Made by a program: the position numbers and the translations under genes. Shown in pieces: positions 24,894 to 35,884 of a stretch of DNA of 64,000 nucleotides; position 1 is the first letter of the stretch; each line of letters opens with the position of its first letter. The notes beneath the pieces are model-generated. The model searched no databases, was not told the DNA's origin, and worked only from the letters and a program-made list of their open reading frames with translations. Source of the DNA: Antennarius striatus (Eukaryota > Chordata > Actinopteri > Lophiiformes > Antennariidae). The stretch covers positions 11,150,001 to 11,214,000 of the forward strand of contig NC_090785.1 of assembly GCF_040054535.1 (NCBI RefSeq), read 5' to 3'.

Positions 24894-27800
24894 TCAACTC
24901 TGCAATAACACCAAGTAAACCCAATAATTCATTTCCACTACCGACGCATTCTGCTTTTTTATTATACGGACCCATCAGCTTATAACTTTGTGTCTTTATT
25001 GGTAACGAAGGTAACAATCTGTAACACTGAATTAACTGGAGAAAAAAAATAAGTAGAATATCTCAAAGTATTCCTAACATGCAGGTTTGAGGGTGTTAGT
25101 CTGGCTGGTATATTATGAAATGTCATTTTCTGTACTGTTCAATCACTGTCTGGGTTTGGTGTATTAGTCCTGATGTCCTCACATGATCAGTCACACAGTT
25201 TTCCTCATCTTCTCTTCAACAACTGAATCAAGTATATATAGCAGTAGTTCGGTCCACTGGGTATTTGGTTGGGGAACGGAGGGTGGCTGGTTGGCGACAC
25301 AATTTGGAGTGTGGACCAGCAGTTGGAGAGGTGCAGTTGGATAGGTGCCAGTTCGCCTTATAAGCAATGCCGAAACGCCCATGAGCAAGGCACTTTCCTC
25401 CAAGATGCTGTAGGGGGCAGCTATGCAATGTAGCTGCCTGCCACTCTAACATTAACCTCTCCCTATTTTCATGCCTACAGGCCCACCTGTGTCTGTCAAT
25501 TGTAAACAGGCGGGGGCCTGTACATTATACATGTGTGTGGAAAAGAAAAAAGTTGAAAAAATAATTTCCCAATGGGAATCAATAAAATGTGTTTCTTTTT
25601 CATTTGCTTCTCTCTTCTTTGGTGAATAGCAGTTTCACTTTCCTTGTCATTGAGAAAACCTAAAGTACTGACCTCAGTGTCATTTTACCCCAAGTATAAT
25701 CTGCTGATCTAGAACAGTATTTCTTAACTGTTTTCTAGAGTCTCAAACGCTTTGCCTCAGATTCTCCCTATGAAATGTGTAAATTATATTAATCCAGACT
25801 GCATTCACAAATGTCTCACAATCACAGTTGCCCCAATGATTATTTGTGCTTGTGCACTGCATTATGAAAACTGAAATATAACCATGTTCCCAGAATGTTT
25901 TTGTTGTCTTTAGTCATGCAAAGTTGTTTTTGCGGTGATTTGAAAATAATTATGTCTTGTAAATGGTTGATGTAATGAGCAGTCTAATATTAATTAGGAT
26001 TTAAAGGTTGAATAGTAACCTGTAATATTCATCAGGAAGTTCATTTTTAGTTGATATGAGGGAATAAGAATTCATTTATTCTTAGGGAATTCACACATAA
26101 AGAGCATTTTGCACAGGATGATTGGGAGTAGCTTAAAGCACCCAGGGAGTTAGTTCGAGATCAGCGTCTTTATTAACGGCATACTTAAAAACAAAACATA
26201 ATCACAAGTGTGAATTTTTCACTTTCATTATAAATGCATATCAATAAAGATAATCTTTCTATTATTTTACAATATTCATTGTAACCATATCAGAAATGAA
26301 TCACTATAGTAGCTCTGTGGACTCAAATAAATGTGTGGCCAAACAAATCTAAAACCTGCTGAATTATTCCATTCTACTTGCATACTCCTTAATACTCTAG
26401 TGATAATAATATTTTTTTAAAAAATTTAAAATACAGAGTAAAGTGCAGACATGTATCCCAATGTTTTATTTTTGCATTCCAAAAAGAAAAATGGGATGTT
26501 TCAGTCTGTGTTTTGCACGTTACAGTTTTATTTATCTGTGGTTGAGATATATTCATCATTTTCTGTCCATTTTGAAGATATAACTTGTAATGTTTATGTT
26601 GTTCTCCTGTTTTCCTTAATCTCGGGTGCTTCAGATACAAGATTGCTGAGAAAACATGAATAAATTGAAGTTTTTCAGTTCTCTCAACAAGTTGTCTTGA
26701 CTGACTTTAGTTACCAGGTAAAAAACAAAGAACCCCCACCCAAAAAAATAAAAATAAAAATAAAAATTAATAAATAAAAGGAATACAGCTGCACACAGCA
26801 ACATCATTTGTTGAAATGCAGTCCTCACACCATGTCATGAATATCATGAAGACAGATCTAAGAGGACAACAATTAATCTAAATCCAATACAAGCATCCAG
26901 TAAATATACTGACTGTAAAACCAGAAAATAATTCTTATTTTGTCACATATCCTCGATGCAGTTGCATTAACTTTGTGATTGGTCTTTTTTTTTGTAAGCT
27001 AAAAGGCCTTGTCCAAAAGTGTTTTGGAGACCACATGTATACTACCATAAAACACCACAGAACAATATCCAAAGTTATTTTGATTGATTAAAAATGCCTG
27101 CCATACCACAACACTCAAATATGAACTGAAACAGCATCAGCCATGTTCTGTCAGTGACTTTCAACAACACAACCACAGGTCCATTGAATCCAAATCTCAG
27201 ATGAACAAACAACAACCAGACATAGCAGCATAAAAAAACATGTATACAGCTCAATAAAACCACCAAATCCATAGAAAGAGACAACTCATTTTAACTATTA
27301 GCTACAGATGTATAAATGGTTCTTGATAACAAAAGTAAACAATGTCAAGCGGAAAATCCCCTCTCCCCAAAAAAATGTGCAACCCTTTTCAAAACGAAAC
27401 CGAGACTGAATAAAATTCCATTATGATACACAATGTTTTAAATCAATCAAAGTAAAGCTCACTGATTCCACAAAACCAGCGCTGAGATGTCCGCACATAT
27501 ATGCAAACTGAGAAACAACAAAGTTTTTTTTTTTTTTTGACATTTATGTTATGTATATTTCATAACCACAGTGGCTAAAATAGAGAACAGTGGTGCTGAC
27601 AAAGTAAAATTGCTTTTGTTTGTTTTTCCAAACAGTGATGCCAAATAATAGACGTGTTTCAACAGTTATTAAGGAAACAGCATTGCATGTTTTTAGGTTT
27701 TGAGTGAGTCAGCTTGAAAGGTATAGTCTGTTTACAAAAAAATATTATAGCGTTGAATCCCTAAACTTAGACACAAGTCATTAATGTGCCAGATACTGTA

Positions 27801-28692
27801 CCTATGATCACAGGAATGAAAAATTGAGGAGAAACACATCATTAGAAGAAGAACCGACCAACCTCATTTTGAAAGTCAGTCTGAAGTACGTAATCATGAC
27901 AATTCTACAGAGGATGAATGACTCATGATTATTTGTTATCTCGTTTAGAAAAGGAAGGCATTTTGAAAAGCATGACTGCAAGGTGAAAGTAGGTAATAAA
28001 TTGACATGATGTTAACTGTATATAGAACTGATCATGTGATCAGACGATGATATTTACCAGTAATTTGGGTTTTTTTTAGAAATACATCATATATTGCATC
28101 ATTTATGCTCCAGTCGATCAGAGACTTTGAAGTTAATATATTAACTTAGAGATAACTTAATTCAGGCAGATATAGTAAATTTTGATTTGAGGAAGTATGA
28201 CACAACATAACATTTATCCATTACCCTGCAAAACTCAAACAAAGAGATATCAACTATGTAAGGCTGATCCACTGGTCTGCCTCAAGAACGCTATCAATGG
28301 TTAAACAATTAAAATACGGAGAGTCACATACAGTATCCATAGTGAAAAAATGCAATGTTAAGTTAACAACATAAAATGACCATGGTGAAAAGTTGTGAAA
28401 CGAAAAAAAAAAGGCTGAAAACAATTATGAAATAAACAGCAAAAAAAATTCAGAAAACCACGCTGAAATGGAGAAATTGAAAAATACCATGCAATAACTG
28501 TAGGGAATTTAATCTGCAATTTGACTACTGAAATGGAATAGTTAATGGAAACGATGAGATGCAATTAGGAAATTAGATAGAAAACTGCACAGGAAGTATT
28601 TCTAAAACAATACCTTGAAATCACAACAACAACAAAAATCATCCTACGAGCTCTTTAAGGAGTTTGAGTTGATTGAATTTGTGAAATCATAC
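24894..28692. other. Noncoding gap between VE4 promoter and VE5
   Basis: An older, clearly diverged relative of 4467-9029: for example 26630-26700 matches 5925-5990, 26800-26860 matches 7420-7490, and 27100-27800 matches 7730-8470. It lacks the 1.3 kb segment and carries a SINE. An A-rich (AAAAT)n run is at 26745-26785. No gene was recognised. Confidence 0.7.
25245..25592 (+). mobile_element. SINE-like retroposon
   Basis: Contains the block GAGCAAGGCACTTTCCTCCA, a GCAGCTATGCAATGTAGCTG segment and a 3' end CCAATGGGAATCAATAAAA, the layout of fish tRNA-derived SINEs with a LINE-type tail. The head is decayed, so its exact left edge is uncertain. It is absent from the related gaps right of VE1 and VE3, so it arrived after that older split. 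Confidence 0.6.
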
Positions 28693-31053
28693 CTCAGGAC
28701 TATCTTCTATATCTCCAAACACATCAGCAAAGTCTGTTGGGCTTTTCCTCAGAGTCTGTTCAGCAGGCAGTGTGTTGTCATTGTATGACGTCACAAACTT
28801 GAAGTCACTGGTTCTAGATCCTGTTGTCAGGTATGCGTCATAATTGTAAGCGCTGCGCAAAGTTCCTGTGCCGTCAACATCTGCGTAATTAGGAGGCAGA
28901 TAAGCGCCGGGGATGGTGACTGCTCCATCAAACAACAGTCTGGGTTTTCTCCTGCGACAAAACCTCACACCCAGGATGATGATGATGAAGGTGAGAAAAA
29001 AGGTGGACACACACACCAGAGCGATGATCAGATAAGACGTCAGTTTGGAATTCTTCTCGTCGTAAGAAATGTCCTTCAGTTCTGGCACCTCAGCCAAGTT
29101 ATCAGAGATGAGTAAATACATGGAGCAGGTGGCAGAGAGAGAGGGCTGTCCGTTATCTTTCACGGACACAATCAGGTTCTGTTTCATGCTGTCAGATTGT
29201 GAAATGTCCCGCTGGGTCCGGATCTCTCCACTGTGGACACCAATAGTGAAAAGTCCCGGATCGGTGGATTTGACTATCTGATAGGACAGCCAGGCGTTCT
29301 GTCCAGAGTCCGCGTCCACCGCTATCACTTTGGACACCACAGAGCCTCCGTGGGCAGCTTTGGGGACCAGCTCGGTCATGAACGAGCTGCCCTCCGGGGC
29401 GGGGTACAGGATCTGAGGACAGTTGTCATTCACATCCGATATGAACACACTGACGGTCACGTTGCTGCTGAGCGGAGGAGAACCGTTGTCTCTGGCCATC
29501 AGGTGGACTTGAAAACTCCTCATGTGTTCATAATCGAACGACCTGACAGCGTGGATCACCCCCGTGTCTCCGTTCACAGACACGTAGGAGGACACCGGGG
29601 CACCGTTCACCTCACCGGCTAACACAGAATAAATCACGGTACCGTTTTGTCTCCAGTCGGGGTCTCGAGCAGTAACGGAACATAAAGTGGAGCCAGCTTT
29701 GTTATTTTCACTCACATATGCGCTGTAGGACTGTTCCTCAAACACAGGGGGGTTGTCGTTGATGTCTGCTACAGACAAGTGAAGACTTTTGGAGGAGGAC
29801 AGAGGTGGAGAGCCCTCGTCAGTGGCAGTGATTGTAATGTTGTAATCAGACACCACTTCACGGTCCAGTTGTCCTGTGGTCACCAGAGAATAATAGTTTT
29901 TGATAGACGGAACCAACTTGAAAGGGACGTTTTGCTGAATAGAACAGCGGACCTGTCGGTTCTTCTCAGAGTCTCGATCCTGCACGTTAATGATGCCCAC
30001 CTCTGTACCAGGTGACACGTTCTCAGGCACGGGATTGGTCAGAGATTTCAGGTTTATAACAGGAGCGTTGTCATTCACATCAGTGATAGAAATAATGACC
30101 TTAGAATAAGATGAAAGACCCAATCCATCTTTTGCTTTGACGCGAATTTCATATGATGAAGTGGTTTCATAGTCAACAGCACTAATTAGTCGGATCTCTC
30201 CTAATTTACGGTCGACACTAAAACGGTTCTTTAAGTCTTCAGAGAGGTGCACAAATTCATACGTCACGTCTCCATTGACCCCCTCGTCTGCGTCAGCTGC
30301 GCTCACTGTGACCACTACAGTGTCTACAGGAGAGTTTTCAGGCAGACTCGCTTTATAGACGTCCTGGCTGAACACCGGGGCGTTATCATTAGCATCCAGT
30401 ACAGTGACGTGAATGACTACAGTACCTGATCTCTGAGGAGAGCCGCCATCCAGAGCTGTGAGGAGCAAATTAAGCTCTTGTTGATTTTCTCGATCAAGCT
30501 CTCTATCGAGAACGATCTCTATTGTGTTTTCATTAGCAGACAGAATAAAATGATCGTTCTTCTTCAGGCTGTAGTGCTGAACGGAATTTTGACCGACATC
30601 CGCATCGTGCGCTCCGTCAATGACAAAACGAGCTCCCTTGACTGCAGACTCCTGAATTTCTATATTGATTATTTCCTCGTTAAATTGTGGTGAGTTGTCA
30701 TTGATATCCTGAACATGAAGAGTGATGCGATGAAGCTCCAGAGGATTCTCCAGCACCAGATCGTGTTTCAGGACGCACGAAGCTTTGTCTCCACAAAGCC
30801 CCTCTCGGTCAATCCTGTCGGCGACGATCAGTTCCCCGTTACTCAGGTTTATGTCACAGAAACGTTTATCAGTCCCCTCGGCGTCGATGCGGGCTCTTCT
30901 CTTGGAGAGAGCTCCCATCTCCAGCCCGAGATCCTTGGCAAGGTTTCCGACAACCGATCCTCGTTTCATCTCCTCTGGAAAAGAATAGCTCATATCCCCA
31001 TAAACTCCATGCATGAAATAGACAAGGAAGTAGAATGTAAACGGTTGAAACAT
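28693..31053 (-). CDS. VE5: gamma-type (Pcdh2) clustered protocadherin variable exon
   Basis: Encodes 787 residues. The signal peptide differs from VE1-VE4 ([19 protein letters not shown]) but the mature start [13 protein letters not shown] is the same. EC2 has [12 protein letters not shown] and EC3 [13 protein letters not shown], as in VE2 and VE6. The EC4 start reads NPVPENVSP, shared with VE6 and VE7. The 3' end (IEDSPE before GTATGA) is that of VE1-VE4. Apart from one residue (KSLHLSV against KSLHFSV) and the last few codons it encodes the same protein as VE6. The symbol is family-level. Confidence 0.96.
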
Positions 31054-31240
31054 GATGATGGTAAAGTCCGTCGTTTAGAATAAATTTTCAAGGACCTCAA
31101 AGAATCAACACAATGGACAACGTTAATCCGCATAACACGACGAGCAGTACGTATTTTGCAGTGGTTGGGTCTAAACGTACTGGGCGGATATCTAAGTCTG
31201 TTCACAAAGAATAAATGAGTAACCCATATTAAGGCTGGTG

Positions 31241-31258
31241 CACAGCGACACCGTGAGT
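31241..31258 (-). promoter_or_regulatory. VE5 conserved promoter element, diverged
   Basis: Gene strand ACTCACGGTGTCGCTGTG followed by CACCAGCCTTAA. The CGCT core is kept, but two bases of the CTCF core differ from VE1. It lies about 190 bp before the ATG. Confidence 0.65.
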
Positions 31259-31565
31259 CAAAAATATACAATATCACAGCATTTGACACATATAAAAATC
31301 TCCTAGTCTATAGTAGTCGTTTCATTCATCTTTGAATGAAACAGAACATTTACTTCTATGTTTGAAACACAGGGATCAGCAGCCACTTCAAATTAAGCCT
31401 CATTGTCAACAAGTGGATGTAGTTTGTCTGGTATCAAGGTGTGAAAACAGCCCGCCACGTGTCACACCTTTTTTTAAGATAATACATGAAAGCTATATGT
31501 AAAGCAAGGGTTGCAAGTCAGTTCACATAGTCTTTAACATATCAATCAGCACAAGAGGATAACAT

Positions 31566-31735
31566 TAGTTAGTTAGTAAGTTAGTCAATTTATTTTTTCG
31601 GACATGTTAATATAACAGACTTCACACCTTCATCACATTTACAACATCAACAACAGCATAAAAAAAGGTTCTAACGGGTAGAGGCCAATAGGCTTGTGAA
31701 ATTCCCGTCCCCCAGAATCAACAAACATCTCTTTC
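31566..31735 (-). mobile_element. Retroposon 3' tail, minus strand (left copy)
   Basis: The reverse strand reads through GGCCTCTACCCGTTAGAACC to ATGTCCGAAAAAATAAATTG and ends in a short (ACTA/AACT)n run. That is the look of a LINE or SINE 3' end with a simple-repeat tail. The family was not recognised. The copy is at 38758-38927. Confidence 0.4.
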
Positions 31736-33152
31736 ATTACAGTATGTAATCACCAAACTCAGACATTAAAAGTTTTCATAAATACCTAATGAATGCTGCC
31801 ATTGAATAGATTCCCTGAGACACAAGGGCATTGAAAAAATATGTCTTCATTTGCGAGTCCAACACAAATCTGAACAGATATTTGCGAAATAAATTTAAAG
31901 GGGGAGATGATTTTTTTGACATTATATCAAGGGATCATCTATGCATGGTCCAGATCATATCCTCATTCTTCACTGCATACTTCCAGGAATAAAAAGCAAT
32001 ACAGTCATACTTCAAAAAATATACATATTAGATTGAAATCTGTATTTTCAGGTTCTTCGTGTTTTTTTATTTGTTTCAAAAGATCAATGTACGTATATTT
32101 TTGCAGAGTGATATTGAGCTCAAATATTGTGTGAAACGTGTACATGACAAAAGGTCCTTCTCTTTTTTAGAGCATGAACGAGGTTATTTTGTTTTTGTTT
32201 TGGTTATTCATATTAACTATGTCATTGTACCAAAACATTGTAATGATTTACCATCATGTAATTTCATAAGGTGTTTGTTTGATCAAGCCATGCTTCAAAT
32301 ATGCGTGAATACAATCTTTTTTGTCAGCTCCAAGGCTGAAGTTACAGCGTTCATCATGAAATTCAATCCAACTCGGGTCATCCCAGCCTGGCATCTTACA
32401 AACTGCATTAAGTTGCCTTGAAAAAAAGATTAATTTTATGATCCTGCAATGCTATACATTAAATGACAAATGTGAAATGTGCTTAAATTCAGATAAATAT
32501 ACATCTTCTGTTACACTGGGATCTCAAGGGGAAAAAAATAAAACATGAAGACAAAAATCAGTACAAAAGTGGAAAAGTTAGAAAAGTCACTATGAGAAAC
32601 AGCACAAGCTTAACATAACTTTACCACCACTATACAACTACAATGTAATTCAATGTTGCAAACCAACAGACTGCCTCTTGATTTTTGAAGAATTTATATA
32701 ATTCTAACTCCTCAAATAAAGGGGAAATTAATTACTTTCATCTAACAAATTCTAGCAATTCTTCCATTTCTTTTATGGTGAAAAAAAATCAATAGGGAAA
32801 CAAAATCAAGATGTAGTGGGACGTTGAGTGTCAGCTGAAAAGTCAAAACCAGGCATCACCTAATGGTGGACCCGTGACCACTCTCTGATAAATTCACGAG
32901 AATAGATTTTCTTGGCCCATTTTTACTGATGGTTGCAGCTATAGACAGCGGGCGCTGCTACTCCAGTTAATATGGTAGTAGCGCCACTCAGTTTACCTGC
33001 GTGCTCAACGCACCTCAAAGTGCCACAGCAGCCCGCTGCAGCTACCACTATGAGTTTACTGCTAGAGCGGAGCACAGAGGAAGGGAGACAATGAAGACAA
33101 CACGGCTTGTTCCAAACAAGGAAAGGTTGATCAGGAAAACCGCTGGTTAACA

Positions 33153-33800
33153 ATGAGTGGACGAAACTTATGTTTATTCTTCCATCAGGCAGGTCAAAAC
33201 CATTTTACCTCCTATGGTCTGAACACGTATCATTAATTAAAAGTGGTTACGTGAAGCGCCACTATGAAACAAAGCACTATGAAACAAAGCAAAGCGATTT
33301 TGAGCAAAGTTATCCCCTGAAATCTGAGATGAGGGCAAAATCAAATAACAGCAAAATGCAAAAGGATGTTCACTAAAGGCAAAGTGGATTTTGGGGCAAC
33401 GTAAAAATCTTTTAGTGGTGGGACAGTTGTGAGATGCTTCAACAGCAACTAGAAAATCAGAAATATTAACAGCTTGATGCAGCTATTCAGAGAGCACCAT
33501 GTATATCTTTGGCCATTGATGAGACTACAGATGTTACTAATGTCCAGCTTTTATGTGTATCAGGTTCCTTCACAAAGATAAGGAGCTCTTTGCAGGATGC
33601 AACACCACTATGAAACACACACAAGAGGAGAGAACATCAATTTGGCAATAAAAGACATGCTGACAAAAAGGTGCGTAGATCTGAAGAGGGTGGTCTCTGT
33701 CACCGGGCCATGGTGGGAAAAGAGAGGGGGGCTGTGCCACACAGTCAAGGTGTACCTTGTGTGCACCTTGACTGTTTGGATCGACGTACAGCTGTGAGTC
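33153..33800 (+). mobile_element. hAT transposase remnant (left copy)
   Basis: Frames give HVSLIKSGYVKRHYETKHYE (zinc-finger/BED-like start without an intact cysteine pair), then AIQRAPCISLAIDETTDVTN, HTRGENINLAIKDMLTKRC and VDLKRVVSVT. These follow the order seen in hAT transposases of the GTF2IRD2/ZBED-like group. Frames shift several times and the catalytic C-terminal half is gone. Terminal repeats were not identified. It is a dead DNA transposon. Confidence 0.6.
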
Positions 33801-34317
33801 AGCTTTTTACACCATGAACATTATCACAAACAATTACCATTCTAGGCTCACCAATTAGCACCTACTTGTCTGCTTCCAACCAAGATTTAAATTACTGGCA
33901 GGACAGTCACATGCCCCTTTCTTTCATGAAGAACGTACTGTTTGCATTTTCCACCTGAAAGAGCTTTCTGAATATGATTATGTTTTTTAATCTAAATGTA
34001 GGCCTTCGGTTCTTCAGGCTGGGATGTCTTCAATATATGAGAAAAAAAAAATTCAGCTGTTTGCACTTTATTTTTAATATAGGTTTGTGTTTTCTTCAAT
34101 CTAACATAACGACTTTAAATATATTTTCCTGGGTCTACTTTTATTTATGGTAAAAGCTAGCTGTGCACTCAGTTAAACCTATACTGCATTGAAAATTGAT
34201 AATAAATGAAAATGTGGACATAGTGGCTGGCTATAAGACACAAACTGGACTTGAGTTCGCACCTTCTACTGGGAGGGAATTTTAATACCTGAACCTCCCT
34301 AAATTTTAATAGTGCCC

Positions 34318-35505
34318 CTGCTCTAAACCCTCTACAGTTCGGTTATCAGACCCACTTGGGAGTTGATGATGCTGTCATCTACCTCCTGCAGAGAGCCCAT
34401 TTGCATCTGGATAGTGGGGGAAGCACTGTGAGATTCACCTTCTCTGATTCCTCTAGTGCTTTTAACACCTTCAGCCAAGGCTGCTGGGTGAGAAGCTGGG
34501 GGGGGGGGGGGTGTCGACACCTCCACCGTCTCCTGGATCAGTGACTACCTGACGGGCAGGCCACAGTTTGTCTGTCTGGGCAGTGTTCTGTCTGAGATGG
34601 TGGCCAGTGATACAGGAGCCCTTCAGGGGATTGTACTGTCCCCTTTCCTCTTCGCATTATATTATTATACACCACTGATTTTGACTTCAGGAAAAAGAGG
34701 AGCACGCCACAACCAATACACATCCTGGGAGAGGTTGTAGAGGAGGTGGAGTACTACAAGTACCTGGGCGTGAATATCAATAACAGACTGGACTGGAAAT
34801 CCAACACCGACTGTCTACAAGAAGGGGATGAATAGACTCTGCTTCCTGAGGAAGTTGAGACCCCTCTATGTATGCAATAAGATGTTGGAGATGTTCTATC
34901 AGTCTGTTGTGGCCAGCATTACCTTCCTTGATGTGGTCTGCTGGGGGAGCAGCATCGGAGCCAGCAATACCAACAGACCAAACAAGCTGATTAGGAAGGC
35001 AGGCTCTGTGATTGGCTGTAGTCTGGACACTGTGGAGGCTGTGGTGGAGAGGACTCTGAACAAACTGTTATCCATCATGGATAACCCTGCTCACCGTCTC
35101 CTCCACACACTGGACAGAAGTGGAGCTCCTTCTCCAACAGACTGCTACATCTCCACTGTCGAAGGGACAGGTACAGTAAATCATTCCTGCCACAAGCCTT
35201 CGCTCTGTACAACAGCTTACATATCAGATAGAGTTCCACCAGTGTGATATTTAAATACGACTTTCATTAAGTCCTGTGTGTTGCCAGAGTGCCACACTTA
35301 ATAACTTTATACTTGCCATGCTAGGGTATTATTATTGTTAATATTGTTAATATTATTATTATTATTATTCCTTTTCCCCTTATGTCTTATTTTTTCTTCA
35401 ATGTATATTTTCCCTGTTTCTGTTTTTTCTTTGTGTCTGAATTCTGCTGCAACATTTAAATTTCCCAGTTTGGATAAATAAAGTACATCTTTTCTTGTCT
35501 TGAGT
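34318..35505 (+). mobile_element. L2-like LINE, 5'-truncated (left copy)
   Basis: Reverse-transcriptase pieces in order: GVDDAVIYLLQRAHLHLDSG, SDSSSAFNTF, then DYLTGRPQFVCLG, and LGVNINNRLDW. A C-terminal block at 34828-35247 has FLRKLRPLYVCNKMLEMFYQ, VVASITF, CWGSSIGAS and GSVIGCSLDTVEAV. The region that should hold the active-site YADD box is deleted, and frames are broken. It ends in GGATAAATAAAGT. It is a dead non-LTR retrotransposon of the L2/CR1-like type common in fish. Confidence 0.8.
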
Positions 35506-35592
35506 AGATAAGTACTTCCCAATGTAAGCTCACTGATTAGTGTGGCCAGTTGAACAACATCAAGACATTCACAGGGCCCAGACAGCTCCGTA

Positions 35593-35637
35593 AACTGGAG
35601 TTACACCTGACTGTAAGAGTCAGGTGTAACTCCAGTT
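35593..35637. repeat. Perfect 19-bp hairpin (left copy)
   Basis: Arms AACTGGAGTTACACCTGAC (35593-35611) and its exact reverse complement (35619-35637) flank the 7-base loop TGTAAGA. It lies about 250 bp downstream of the VE6 splice donor. The copy at 42866-42910 is unchanged in both arms and loop. Confidence 0.9.
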
Positions 35638-35884
35638 AACTGCTTTATTGTGTAAAAAATATACAGTTTTATTACTTGACCTGGCTACATGTTAGATTTC
35701 ATGTGTTATAAAATGCCATATGACAGCATTAAATATGAAAACTGTGAGATGAACTTGTGTTGAAACGTTAATCCCACACCTCAACTGACAATACAAAAGA
35801 TGATTTAAAGAGTAATGCTTTACTTCAAACAAATCAATTAATAATCATACTATTAGGTAAACATGTCACCATGATTCATCCTAC

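Larger units (their letters stand above)
31259..35884. other. Noncoding, repeat-bearing gap between VE5 promoter and VE6
   Basis: Holds a minus-strand retroposon tail, a decayed hAT transposase region, a 5'-truncated LINE and a 19-bp hairpin. All are repeated right of VE6. Between them the DNA is AT-rich with no recognisable gene. The first 0.9 kb (to about 32137) shows no difference from its copy; differences begin after that. Confidence 0.75.
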
